64,000 bases of DNA from Gallionella sp. (GTDB lineage: Bacteria > Pseudomonadota > Gammaproteobacteria > Burkholderiales > Gallionellaceae). The stretch is taken from assembly GCA_023229845.1 (NCBI GenBank), contig JALNYK010000001.1, positions 186,001 through 250,000 of the forward strand. The letters are read 5' to 3'. The notes under the pieces were generated by a model that made no database searches, was not told the DNA's origin, and saw only the letters and a list, made by a program, of their open reading frames with translations. Shown one piece after another: positions 8,079 to 16,600 of this stretch. Each line of letters begins with the position of its first letter. Position 1 is the first letter of the stretch. The translations under genes were made by a program, and so were the position numbers.

Positions 8079-11000
8079 CTAATCCATTTTCCAGTATGCC
8101 GTCACACCGTTGGGCGCGATCCCCCACTCCATACTGGACTTTGTGTCGTTACGATGAGATCGGTACATGAAATCGCCAATGGCATATCCCAACAAGCCAC
8201 CGGCCACCGTATCGGACAGCCAGTGGTTGCGGCCACCAATACGCGCCAAATTGGTGACCGCCGCCACACCGTATAGCCATGGCGCATCGTACGCCTTGGC
8301 GTAGGGAGTGATCGCCGCCCACATGATGGTCGTATGCCCGGAAGGCATGGATGCATTGCCGTTCTTTTTATTGGCGAAGGCAAAGTTTGACGGGCCATTG
8401 CCGACGCTGGGCCGGTCACGGCCAATGGCATATTTCAGCACCATGGTGCCGGCCAACCCTATGCCCCCGGCCGCCAGCGAGCTGTAAGCGGTGGTGGATA
8501 GCTTGCTGCCCGACTCCTCGCCGATGAATGCCAGGCCCGACGCCCCCAGCACGGCAAAAGGCAACAGATTTCCGCCCGTCTCGATGGCCTTCATCGAGGA
8601 GCGAGAACCATAGTTAACTGCCAACCTGTCCGCGGGCTTATCCAGCACGGAAGACACCAACGTCACGCCGCCCATCCACATCATCGATTCCCAGAACTGG
8701 GTGGTCGCCACACCGCGCCCAACGTTCGTCAGGTCGCCCTTCGCCATCGCAAAAACGGATTTGCGGGGTCCGGCACCAGAAGGCGTGTCCGACACTGCGC
8801 CAAACTGCGTCTTTCTTTCGTCTGACCACGGTCCCCACTTGAGCAAGTCACCGCCTTGTTTCTCGGTCAGGTTGAACAGCTGGAATCTGCGATGCAACAT
8901 CGCTCCACCATCGCGCGTCAACGGATGCCATGTGACACCGGCCGTATTGGTGCTGGAACGGGTCAACATGACATCGAACGGGATGTTGAGATAAACCCCC
9001 TTGTCGAAACTGCCCTCGCCGAACTGCGCCGCCGAGACGTTGGTCTTGGTGGCAAAGGCGCCCATCTTTAAGCCATTCTGAAACACGCGCGACAAATCCA
9101 GCGTCGCGCCCCAATCGCCCGCCAGATACCTTCCTGCACGCAGAGTGGCATTGACATCCTGAAAGCCGGTGTTCCAGTACAGACTGGCGTGACCGGTCAG
9201 CGTCTTGTAAGCCTGAAAACTGAAATCCTGTCCGAATCCGCGCTGCCGCACCGCATTGACATCCACGCCGAACGTCACCGGACTATGCCAGGGGCGGTAT
9301 AGCCATTCGCCGCCGACACCGCCGAACATGCTTTCCAGCATGCCCCCATAGAGACTGTAAAAATTCTCGTTATCCAGCTTACCCACATGGGTGAACTGGA
9401 GTATCGGCACCGTCACGGGCGATGTATTGGAATATTGTTCTATCTGTGTCCGCACTCTGGGCAGGGTGCTTTGGGAGGCCGGATAAATGAACTTGCCGTA
9501 GTTGTCGATCAGTCCATATTGCAGCGAACCGGTCAACCAGGTATCGGGCCGAAAGCGCCAGCTTCCTTGCCCGCCCCAAGTGAATTTGTACAGCAGCCCT
9601 TCTGGACCGCCGAAAGAATGGTCCAAAAATAATCCGGTATTGCCGGTAAAGGCTTGCGGCAGCCTGTCTATCAGCGTGTCCGTCTGGGGATGCTCGAATC
9701 CGGCGAGGGCCGCCCTCTCGAACACCGCATTCTGACGGCGATGCGTCGGGATATAGCGGGTTCTGGCCTCGGCCCAGGCGCGGCGATCAACCTGGAATTC
9801 ATGCAGCTCCAATCCGTAATCGGCGGACTGGATGCGGAATACGAGAACGCTGCGGCCCGGCACATTCCGGTGCAACACCGACACGATGCGATCGACATAC
9901 GCATTCCAGTATTGGGCGTCGGCACCCTGGAAGCGAACGATCAACTCGCTGCCGGCCCGCTTGATCTGCAGCACCCGCCATGAGGTTTTTTCCTCCAACA
10001 ATGCCGCGACCTTATTCCAGTCGGGCTCCTGCAGCGGATAGTCGGCGCTAACAGGCTCGCCGTCGGGATCGTTGAGTTTAGGCATATGGAGCTTGCTCAA
10101 ATCCCCATGCACGCTCATACCTATCGCCAACGTCGTGCCGCGCTCCCAGTTCACGGCAAGATCGACGCCGGAATTCACCCGATAGACCGCGCCGAAGTTG
10201 AACGGGCTGCTCTGTTTCTGGTTGTTGCTTATCGGCTCATGCTGGTAATCGTTGCCGTCGTATTCCAGTTTCAACAACAGCGGTTGCCATGGCGTCTGGT
10301 ACTGCACCCCGCCGAACAGCGAGGTTGGCCCCCTGAACATGCTCGAGCTGTTCACCGTGCCGCCCGTCGCGACAGTGGCGGCTGCGCGGGTATTGAATTT
10401 TTGACTGAGCACGGACAGCGGGTTGCCCAAATTGCCGCGCGCCCCCAAGTAGCCCCAGCCCAGCCCCAGAGACCAGTCGAAGTTGCCGGTCCGCTTGCTG
10501 GACACCAGATATTCCCCGGAAAACAAGCCGGTCCCGCCCAAGTCCCTGAGACCAACCGAAAAGTCTGGCAGAACCGCCGACTCTTCCAGCAAACGCACCT
10601 TGAAATCGACGCTCTTGTCCTTGAAGGACTGGTCGCCAGAAAAGGTGGTCGGTCCGTAGTAACGGTTGGAAACGGCGGACCAGCGCACCGCCAGTTCGAA
10701 CCAGTCCATCAGCTGCATGGTTCCGGTCATGCGCGTATACGGATAGACGCGGCTCGCGCTGACGGCGGCATTGCCCGCGCTGGCCATCCGCGCGGTCGGG
10801 GTCTGGATCAGCCCGATGGTTCCCCAGTCGTTGTACGACAAGACATTGTTGCGCGGCGAGGTCGGGCGTCCCGCATACCCAAGCTTCCCGGCGAGCCAGT
10901 TTTCCGGCTGTGCATCAAGCGCGACGATGCGCGCAGGCGCCATATCGGCGGCAACCCCCTGAGTGGCCAGGAACCTCGCCACTTGCTCCATGATGGCATC

Positions 11001-11675
11001 CGGCCAGGGGATGGCCTGATCGGCCACGACTATCCATGCGCCGGGGGCCGGCGGATCCTGTTCGTTCTCGTTCCAGGCGGCCACGCCGGCACGCTGCACC
11101 AGACCGTCCGGCTGCACGATCCAGGCCAGCTGCGGACTGCCCGTCGCATCGCAGCGGCGCACATAATCCCGCGCATAGAAGTCGACCGAGTGCGCCACCT
11201 GGCAGGTCTGCCCATCGCCCCTGACCAGCGTCACCGTGGTCGGCCTCGACGGAACGACCAGCCGCTGCCCCTGCTTCATCGGGGGATCGTACCGATCGTT
11301 CACCTCCAGCCAGCGCGGGTCGATCCTCTCGACCACCACCCGTCCGGTAGACGGGAATGCGGAGACAAACGCGGCAAGACTGCCCGCGTCGGCGCGAGCG
11401 ACCTCGGGGGCGAATTCGGGGGAATTGATCTGCTCCAGCAGGTGGAGCTTGGCGTTTCTCTGGAGCCGCGCCTCTTCCGGCACCATCCAGGTCAGCCCGG
11501 GCAGGTAGGGCTCGCCTTCCGTCGCCCTGGCGCGCAACACCTCCGGACGCGCGGTCAGCCAGCGGCTCAGGCGTATGTCGGCGTCGAGCTCGACGGATAT
11601 CCCGGCCCAGGCCGTGCCGAACGGCTGCAACAGACAGGCCGCCGCCACCCAGCGTATCGTCCGCTTGCCGCTCAA
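8079..11675 (-). CDS. GfcC-YjbH (GfcD)-PAP2 triple-domain exopolysaccharide protein
   Basis: A 1198-residue exported protein combining three normally separate proteins. After a signal peptide ending near AWA, residues about 25-260 resemble GfcC/YjbG, a periplasmic capsule protein. From about residue 281 (YNDWGTIGLIQTPTARM) to about 1000 is the YjbH/GfcD outer-membrane beta-barrel region. Residues about 1080-1170 form a PAP2 phosphatase with KYAIGRDRP, PSGHT and ARIGGRNHWLSD, covering all three catalytic motifs. I start at TTG, preceded by GGGAGG and overlapping the lipoprotein gene's stop as TTGA, implying translational coupling. In E. coli the gfc and yjb operons encode separate C and D proteins for capsule or EPS export. 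The PAP2 part may act on polyprenyl phosphate or another periplasmic phosphate (inference). Confidence 0.85.
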   Translation of the reverse strand: MSGKRTIRWVAAACLLQPFGTAWAGISVELDADIRLSRWLTARPEVLRARATEGEPYLPGLTWMVPEEARLQRNAKLHLLEQINSPEFAPEVARADAGSLAAFVSAFPSTGRVVVERIDPRWLEVNDRYDPPMKQGQRLVVPSRPTTVTLVRGDGQTCQVAHSVDFYARDYVRRCDATGSPQLAWIVQPDGLVQRAGVAAWNENEQDPPAPGAWIVVADQAIPWPDAIMEQVARFLATQGVAADMAPARIVALDAQPENWLAGKLGYAGRPTSPRNNVLSYNDWGTIGLIQTPTARMASAGNAAVSASRVYPYTRMTGTMQLMDWFELAVRWSAVSNRYYGPTTFSGDQSFKDKSVDFKVRLLEESAVLPDFSVGLRDLGGTGLFSGEYLVSSKRTGNFDWSLGLGWGYLGARGNLGNPLSVLSQKFNTRAAATVATGGTVNSSSMFRGPTSLFGGVQYQTPWQPLLLKLEYDGNDYQHEPISNNQKQSSPFNFGAVYRVNSGVDLAVNWERGTTLAIGMSVHGDLSKLHMPKLNDPDGEPVSADYPLQEPDWNKVAALLEEKTSWRVLQIKRAGSELIVRFQGADAQYWNAYVDRIVSVLHRNVPGRSVLVFRIQSADYGLELHEFQVDRRAWAEARTRYIPTHRRQNAVFERAALAGFEHPQTDTLIDRLPQAFTGNTGLFLDHSFGGPEGLLYKFTWGGQGSWRFRPDTWLTGSLQYGLIDNYGKFIYPASQSTLPRVRTQIEQYSNTSPVTVPILQFTHVGKLDNENFYSLYGGMLESMFGGVGGEWLYRPWHSPVTFGVDVNAVRQRGFGQDFSFQAYKTLTGHASLYWNTGFQDVNATLRAGRYLAGDWGATLDLSRVFQNGLKMGAFATKTNVSAAQFGEGSFDKGVYLNIPFDVMLTRSSTNTAGVTWHPLTRDGGAMLHRRFQLFNLTEKQGGDLLKWGPWSDERKTQFGAVSDTPSGAGPRKSVFAMAKGDLTNVGRGVATTQFWESMMWMGGVTLVSSVLDKPADRLAVNYGSRSSMKAIETGGNLLPFAVLGASGLAFIGEESGSKLSTTAYSSLAAGGIGLAGTMVLKYAIGRDRPSVGNGPSNFAFANKKNGNASMPSGHTTIMWAAITPYAKAYDAPWLYGVAAVTNLARIGGRNHWLSDTVAGGLLGYAIGDFMYRSHRNDTKSSMEWGIAPNGVTAYWKMD

Positions 11676-12337
11676 CGTCCCTCCCCGCCGGAAACCGGCC
11701 AGTTTTGCCAGGAAAGGCAATATTGCGCGGTCAGGCACTGCTCGCCATAGACCACCCGCGCCGCAGGCGTCCCGGCATGCTCGACCGCATACCGCGCCGG
11801 CTGACCGTCTCCGGCGCCACCGGCAACGCTTTCTTCGAACCAGGTCAATAAAGCGGGCGCAATCCCCGCCAGACCGGAGTCGTCGGGGGCGGGGATGCGC
11901 CGGATATGCATTTCATCGCGTATGCCATAGCGATAGCCGGGGCTGACATCCCGTATCCGCACGAACTCCGCCCGCTCCCCGATCGAATGCCAGGCAGGCA
12001 AATTAACGAAGGTCACGCCGGACCAATCGACGACACCCCGGATCGCAGCGCCGACCAGGCGACCATCGTCCAGGCGCAGGACACTCCCGTCGCCGCTGTA
12101 CCAGACCTGGACCGGCCCGTTCGCCGCAGGATCGACATAACCCAACACCAGCAGATTTTCCTGTCCGGCAGCCACCACGCGCAGATACTGAAGCGCCGGA
12201 TCGAGACGATGCGGCGCACTGCCGCCGCCTTGAGATAAACGGTAGGCATCCAGCACGGCCTGGGTGGCGGGCTCGACGGTGCAGCCCGCCAAACACAATG
12301 CAACAACCGCCGCCCGGCATATCACGCTAACCCTCAT
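11672..12337 (-). CDS. GfcB/YjbF-type group 4 capsule lipoprotein
   Basis: A 221-residue lipoprotein with a hydrophobic signal and lipobox CLAGC. The body (LRVVAAGQENLLVLGYVDP, VQVWYSGDGSVLRL, WHSIGERAEF) fits the GfcB/YjbF family by pattern and by operon position. In E. coli the homologue is an outer-membrane lipoprotein needed for group 4 capsule or EPS production. The chosen ATG gives MRVSVICRAAVVALCLAGC; a TTG nine codons upstream is possible. Its stop overlaps the start of the downstream GfcC-YjbH fusion, so the products are made together. Confidence 0.82.
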   Translation of the reverse strand: MRVSVICRAAVVALCLAGCTVEPATQAVLDAYRLSQGGGSAPHRLDPALQYLRVVAAGQENLLVLGYVDPAANGPVQVWYSGDGSVLRLDDGRLVGAAIRGVVDWSGVTFVNLPAWHSIGERAEFVRIRDVSPGYRYGIRDEMHIRRIPAPDDSGLAGIAPALLTWFEESVAGGAGDGQPARYAVEHAGTPAARVVYGEQCLTAQYCLSWQNWPVSGGEGR

Positions 12338-12500
12338 GAACACCCCGAGCCGCTGTCGCCGCAAGCCTCAACGCGCGACAGGCGATGGCCGCCCCCCTTG
12401 CAAGCTGGCGGTCTCGCGTCTCGCGAGGACAAACGTAGGGAATAGAAAAAGCGACCATCATCCGGCAGCAAAAAGGATTCTATAAATCGGAAGGGGGCAA

Positions 12501-12526
12501 AAGAAAAGTCCCCGAAGGGACTTTCC
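12501..12526 (-). terminator. Terminator downstream of the GfcA-like gene
   Basis: Reading the minus strand, an 8-bp stem AAAGTCCC / GGGACTTT closed by a TTCG tetraloop is followed by TCTTTT. It lies between the gfcA-like and gfcB-like genes, so it probably attenuates transcription and makes the first product more abundant. Confidence 0.8.
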
Positions 12527-12551
12527 TTTTGCCGCCCCGAGACGACCAGAC

Positions 12552-13016
12552 TTACGGGGCAACGGTGGTCGTGGCGACAGATTGATTCACATTATTGTTC
12601 GTCGCGACCGCGACCGCAGCAAGACCGGCAACGCCAACAGCCAAAGTACCCATGCCAATGCCAGCAGCCGCCAGACCACCTGCTGCTGCCGCAGCACCGC
12701 CTGCGGCAGCTGCTGCACCAGCACCTGCTGCTGCACCTGCTGCACCAGCGCCTGCTGCACCCGCACCGGCAGCACCGGCACCAGCACCAGCACCCGCCGC
12801 ACCAGCACCCGCCGCACCTGCACCTGCACCTGCAGAACCCGCACCGGCGCCAGCACCACCAGCACCACCAGCACCACCAGCACCACCAGCACCACCAGCA
12901 CCACCACCACCGCTAGCACCAGCACCAGCACCAGGAGGAACAGCAGCAGCAAACGTATTAGCGGAAGCCGCCATGATCAATGCAAAAGCCAACGCGCTCA
13001 ATTTTTTCATGTTCAA
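12552..13016 (-). CDS. Secreted Gly/Ala-rich GfcA/YjbE-like protein
   Basis: A 154-residue protein with a clear signal peptide (MNMKKLSALAFALIMAASANTFA). About 90 residues of Gly/Ala repeats follow, then a hydrophobic AGIGMGTLAVGVAGLAAVAV segment, then ATNNN and a Thr-rich end. E. coli GfcA and YjbE are likewise small, low-complexity exported proteins ending in Thr runs and heading the gfcABCD/yjbEFGH operons. Here too it precedes the B and C/D genes. AAGGAATTGAAC leads into the ATG. The assignment is by composition and context, because low-complexity sequence cannot be aligned with confidence. Confidence 0.75.
   Translation of the reverse strand: MNMKKLSALAFALIMAASANTFAAAVPPGAGAGASGGGGAGGAGGAGGAGGAGGAGAGAGSAGAGAGAAGAGAAGAGAGAGAAGAGAAGAGAAGAAAGAGAAAAAGGAAAAAGGLAAAGIGMGTLAVGVAGLAAVAVATNNNVNQSVATTTVAP
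12851..12904. repeat. Six tandem 9-bp repeats inside the Gly/Ala-rich gene
   Basis: The unit CAGCACCAC is repeated six times without error. On the coding (minus) strand this gives repeated Gly-Gly-Ala. Because the unit is three codons, gain or loss of units would change protein length without shifting frame. Confidence 0.9.
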
Positions 13017-13261
13017 TTCCTTATTATAAAAAATGTAAAATTGGCCGAATTCCCAGCCATCCTAATCCGCTACATGCGCGATTATCCTGAAAATCAAGTC
13101 TGACGCAAGAATTTATTTGCGCCACCTCCATCACTAGCCCGGATATTTTATGCGGCGCCATATGTAGGAGCCCGACTTGTCGGGCGATTGCCGCGCAAAG
13201 CTTATCGCGCAACAAGCGATAGACACTTTCCGACTCCGCACCTACTTTTACTCTCCCGAGT

Positions 13262-13747
13262 TCATTCGGCCATTGACCGAAAATACGCCATCGTCTTCAT
13301 GTCGCGCACTTCGACACCGACGCCTATCCCGTTGAGTTCAAACCACCCCGCCCTCGTTTCGAGCGCGTAGAGCGTATCCTCAGGCCCTTCATGTATCGCT
13401 TCGCTGCCGGGCTGCATGTCGACGATCTTCGTAATGACGCCATTGCTCGAGATGAAAGCGACAGACAAGGGGATGGATGTCGATTTCATCCAGGAGCCAT
13501 ACTTGCCAGCCTCGGTAAAGACGAAGAGCATTCCGCAATCCTCACAGATCGCATTACGGTTCATCAGCCCTTGAGTGCGAGACGCTGCAGTATTGGCTAT
13601 CTCCGCCTTGATGACATGCGCGCCAACTCGCAACTCCGCAATGGCAGGCGCTCCTGCGGACGGAAAGGACAGGCACAACAGGACCAATAATATGACGAGG
13701 CTGCTCAAATCAACGCTCCAGTCGAGTGCCGCCATCGGTAGGCGCAT
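13262..13747 (-). CDS. DUF192 family exported protein
   Basis: A 161-residue protein with an N-terminal hydrophobic segment (VILLVLLCLSFPSAGAPA) acting as signal or anchor, then a DUF192 domain of about 110 residues. Family signatures are AELRVGAHVIKAEIANTAASRTQGLMNR, GMLFVF, WMKSTSIPLSVAFIS and IVDMQPGS. The function of the family is unknown. The ATG chosen has GGGAG five bases upstream; a longer frame to 13807 runs up to the rfbD stop. It sits between the rfbD gene and the gfc-like genes, so a link to the envelope locus is possible. Confidence 0.85.
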   Translation of the reverse strand: MRLPMAALDWSVDLSSLVILLVLLCLSFPSAGAPAIAELRVGAHVIKAEIANTAASRTQGLMNRNAICEDCGMLFVFTEAGKYGSWMKSTSIPLSVAFISSNGVITKIVDMQPGSEAIHEGPEDTLYALETRAGWFELNGIGVGVEVRDMKTMAYFRSMAE

Positions 13748-13803
13748 TCCATCTCCCAAAAACCGCCGAACCCCGTAGGAGTGTTGTTTCACCTTAAGCC
13801 CCC

Positions 13804-14739
13804 TCAACTACCGCATACCAGCAAGTCGGCCAGACACAGCCGCGCAGCCGCATCCCATGCCGGCATCACGATACCGTAATCGCGGCGCAACTTGTCGCCG
13901 GCCAAGATCGAATTGGCCGGCCGCGTCGCCGGTAAGGGATAGTCCATCGTCAGAATCGGTATGATGCTGGCCGTCTTGACCCTATGGCGCTCATCATTGC
14001 TGCGGGCATATTCGACAATCAACTCGGCAAAGCCGTGCCAGGTCGTCGCACCGCCCGCGCTCAGGTGATAGATGCCCGACGCAAACTCACCGCGGGTGCG
14101 AGCATGCATGGCCTGCGTAACGATGTCCGCGGTCGCCTCGGCTATCGTCCGCGCCCAGGTCGGCGCTCCGCGCTGGTCGCCGACCACGCGCAACTCTTCA
14201 CGCTCACTAGCCAGGCGCAACATCGTCTTCATGAAATTATGTCCGCGCGCCGCATACACCCATGAGGTGCGCAGCACCAGCCAATTTCCGCCCGCCTGCC
14301 GGACCGCATGCTCCCCGGCCAGCTTGGAACGGCCATAGGCATTTTGCGGATTCGTCTCGTCGCCTTCCGTATACGCCCCGTCCTTGCTGCCATCGAACAC
14401 GTAATCCGTCGAGTAGTGCACGAACAACGCGCCAGCATCGCGTGCCGCCTGCGCCAATTCGCCCACCGCGGCTCCATTGATTTGCGTGGCGACCGCCTCG
14501 TCGGCCTCGGCCTTGTCCACCGCGGTATAAGCCGCCGCATTCACGACCACATCGGGGCGCTCCATGCGTATTCGTTCGAGCAACATCTGCGGTGCCAGCA
14601 AATCGGCCTCGGGACGGCCCAGTGCGACCACCTCGCCAAGCAGCGACAAGCTGCGCTGCAACTCCCAGCCGACTTGACCGTTTTTGCCGATAACGAAAAT
14701 TTTAGGGCGATTGACCGGGAATGATAAATGTTGTGTCAA
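13804..14739 (-). CDS. rfbD: dTDP-4-dehydrorhamnose reductase
   Basis: An SDR-family enzyme of about 311 residues making dTDP-L-rhamnose in the last pathway step. It has FVIGKNGQVGWELQ as the NADPH-binding motif, VVNAAAYTAVDKAE, and the catalytic S-T-D / YGRSK set (YSTDYVFDG, YGRSKLAGE). I propose a TTG start preceded by AGGAAG at 7 bases; an earlier TTG at 14793 would add a poorly conserved N-terminus. It is separated from rfbB, A and C by a WecA-like gene and a ~180-bp mobile element, so it may have its own promoter. Confidence 0.92.
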   Translation of the reverse strand: MTQHLSFPVNRPKIFVIGKNGQVGWELQRSLSLLGEVVALGRPEADLLAPQMLLERIRMERPDVVVNAAAYTAVDKAEADEAVATQINGAAVGELAQAARDAGALFVHYSTDYVFDGSKDGAYTEGDETNPQNAYGRSKLAGEHAVRQAGGNWLVLRTSWVYAARGHNFMKTMLRLASEREELRVVGDQRGAPTWARTIAEATADIVTQAMHARTRGEFASGIYHLSAGGATTWHGFAELIVEYARSNDERHRVKTASIIPILTMDYPLPATRPANSILAGDKLRRDYGIVMPAWDAAARLCLADLLVCGS

Positions 14740-14809
14740 CGTTGCACTTCCTGTTGTTATGTTCCGATTAGCCACGAAGTCAGTAAGTTGCAAGTCACTG
14801 TTTTGCGCC

Positions 14810-14992
14810 CTGCCTCTATAAATTCAAATTCCGTCATTCCGGCGAAGGCCGGAATCCAGCGGCTTTAATCAACATGCTTTTATGTCAGTGCGTTGCACTG
14901 TCTGTTCTATTAACTGGACACCGGGCCTGACCGTAGGTCAGTTTATCTTGAGCTCGCCGAAGGGCCGGTGTGACGAATTTATAGAGATGCCC
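14810..14992. repeat. MITE-like element, copy A
   Basis: The right end GAATTTATAGAGATGCCC and the internal core (ATGCTTTTATGTCAG, TGCGTTGCACTGTC, ATTAACTGGACACC) match copies B and C. The left end (CTCTATAAATTC) is preserved less well. This copy carries about 38 extra bases near the right hairpin arm. Its last base directly precedes the stop codon of the WecA-like gene on the minus strand. Confidence 0.8.
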
Positions 14993-15973
14993 TTATGTTC
15001 TTCCAACAAGCTGGCGCGCCTTCCATCGACGATCCAGCCATAGCATGGCAAATACGAAAATCCCGCCCCAAGCCGACAAGACGTACAGCACAGCTGCGGG
15101 GTGTTGCAATGCCCACAGCGCGCTCATACCGACAGTAAACATGAGGCCGTATTCGATCAATGCGGTGTTGCGATGACCTACGCCCATTTGCACCAAGCGC
15201 TGGTAATAATGCTCACGATGGGCCTGCCATAACCTCTCGCCACGCAAGGCGCGCTTAAATAGCGTCACCGACGCATCCACCACAAAAGGCGAAAACACCA
15301 GAAACGGGAACCACGCCGGCCAAAGACCGCGCTGCCATCCCCACAACCCCATCGCCGCGCTCAAAAAACCCAGCGGGATTGCCCCCGCGTCGCCCATAAA
15401 TATCTTGGCGGGGTGGAAATTGAAATACAAAAAAGCAATTGCCGATGCGCCAACCGAAAAATTCAACATCGCCAACGCGTGGTCATTTCCCAGCAAGGCC
15501 GCGACACCGTACATGGCAAAACCAAAGAAGGTCATGCCACCGGCGAGGCCATCCGAACCATCCATGAAGTTATATAAATTAGTCATCCACACCACCAGCA
15601 GCAGCACGGCAACACCCAGCGTAAAACTTTGCGCCATCAGGCCTGAAGCCGACACCAACAGCAACGCCGCCCCCAAATGCACCAGCAACCGCAAACGCAC
15701 CGACAGCCCACGCATGTCATCCGCTAGCGACACGAGGAACAACGACATCAACGGCAGCGCCACCCACCAAGTCAGGAATTCAACCAAGATCGCCCAGCCG
15801 GACAACACCCCCGCCATCAAGGCGACGCCGCCAATACGCGGAACCGGCTCGCTATGCAAAGAACGTTCATTGGGAATATCCTGAATACGCTTCGCCGTCT
15901 TGCTCTTCAGCAGGACGAGAGTCAACGCAAAAGCGACCAGAGCAGCAACCAGCGGCGCAGCAAATATCATCAT
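14993..15973 (-). CDS. WecA/MraY-family polyprenyl-phosphate sugar-1-phosphate transferase
   Basis: A 326-residue integral membrane enzyme with about ten hydrophobic segments. Signature motifs are ADDMRGLS (catalytic Asp pair), NLYNFMDGSDGLAGG, FHPAKIFMGDAG and HREHYYQRLVQMG. It transfers a sugar-1-phosphate from a UDP-sugar to undecaprenyl phosphate, starting a glycan on its lipid carrier. The substrate is probably UDP-GlcNAc or a relative (inference). The locus also has a WbaP/WcaJ-type priming enzyme at 19202, so two initiating enzymes of different families are present. The stop codon abuts the mobile element at 14810-14992. Confidence 0.9.
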   Translation of the reverse strand: MMIFAAPLVAALVAFALTLVLLKSKTAKRIQDIPNERSLHSEPVPRIGGVALMAGVLSGWAILVEFLTWWVALPLMSLFLVSLADDMRGLSVRLRLLVHLGAALLLVSASGLMAQSFTLGVAVLLLVVWMTNLYNFMDGSDGLAGGMTFFGFAMYGVAALLGNDHALAMLNFSVGASAIAFLYFNFHPAKIFMGDAGAIPLGFLSAAMGLWGWQRGLWPAWFPFLVFSPFVVDASVTLFKRALRGERLWQAHREHYYQRLVQMGVGHRNTALIEYGLMFTVGMSALWALQHPAAVLYVLSAWGGIFVFAMLWLDRRWKARQLVGRT

Positions 15974-16051
15974 CGGATTTTGGGTTTCCTTCGGCTTTTC
16001 ATCTTCCGTTTTGAGCGGCTTATGCTCAGCCCATCCTTACCGCCAGAAGAA

Positions 16052-16600
16052 TTATGCAAAACACTCTGCTTGCTTGAACGGTGTGCCCACCCGGTCTTTT
16101 CCAGAAAGCAATGGGATGGCGCCATCCAGCCGCCAATCAATTGCAAGGTCTATGTCGTCCCACAAAATACTGCGCTCATATTCCGGCATCCAGTAATCGG
16201 TAGTTTTGTAGAGAAGCTCGGCAGATTCGGAGAGCACGACAAAGCCGTGCGCGAAACCCGGCGGTATCCACAGCATGCGCTTGTTTTCCGCCGACAAGCT
16301 CGTGCCTACCCACTGTCCAAAAGTTGGCGAGCTCTTGCGGATATCTACCGCCACGTCCCATACCTCTCCAGCCACCACACGCACCAGCTTTCCCTGCGGA
16401 TGCCGGATTTGATAATGCAAGCCGCGCAACACGTTGCGCGCCGATTTAGAATGATTGTCCTGTACGAATTCGTCTGTCACGCCGGTCAATTCTGCGAATT
16501 TACGTTTATTGAAGCTTTCGAAGAAAAAACCGCGCTCGTCGCCGAACACTTTCGGCTCGATCAACATCACCCCCTGCAAGCTTGTTTGTATCGCGTTCAT
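16052..16600 (-). CDS. rfbC: dTDP-4-dehydrorhamnose 3,5-epimerase
   Basis: A 182-residue cupin-type epimerase, full length. H62 in LRGLHYQ is the catalytic base, PPGFAHGF carries the conserved H119, and YKTTDYW supplies the tyrosines at 131 and 137. It epimerises C3 and C5 of dTDP-4-keto-6-deoxyglucose on the way to dTDP-rhamnose. The ATG overlaps the rfbA stop by four bases (ATGA), so the two are translationally coupled. Confidence 0.96.
   Translation of the reverse strand: MNAIQTSLQGVMLIEPKVFGDERGFFFESFNKRKFAELTGVTDEFVQDNHSKSARNVLRGLHYQIRHPQGKLVRVVAGEVWDVAVDIRKSSPTFGQWVGTSLSAENKRMLWIPPGFAHGFVVLSESAELLYKTTDYWMPEYERSILWDDIDLAIDWRLDGAIPLLSGKDRVGTPFKQAECFA

Noticed and set aside
10086..11750. 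554-codon open frame on the plus strand
   Set aside because: It is antisense to the GfcC-YjbH-PAP2 gene, has no domain signature, is rich in Arg/His/Gly as expected of an opposite-strand shadow in GC-rich DNA, and lacks a ribosome site.
12582..13103. Cys/Thr/Ser-rich frame on the plus strand opposite the Gly/Ala-rich gene
   Set aside because: Its composition is simply the complement of the tandem GCA/CCA repeats; no start signal, and the minus-strand frame has a proper signal peptide.
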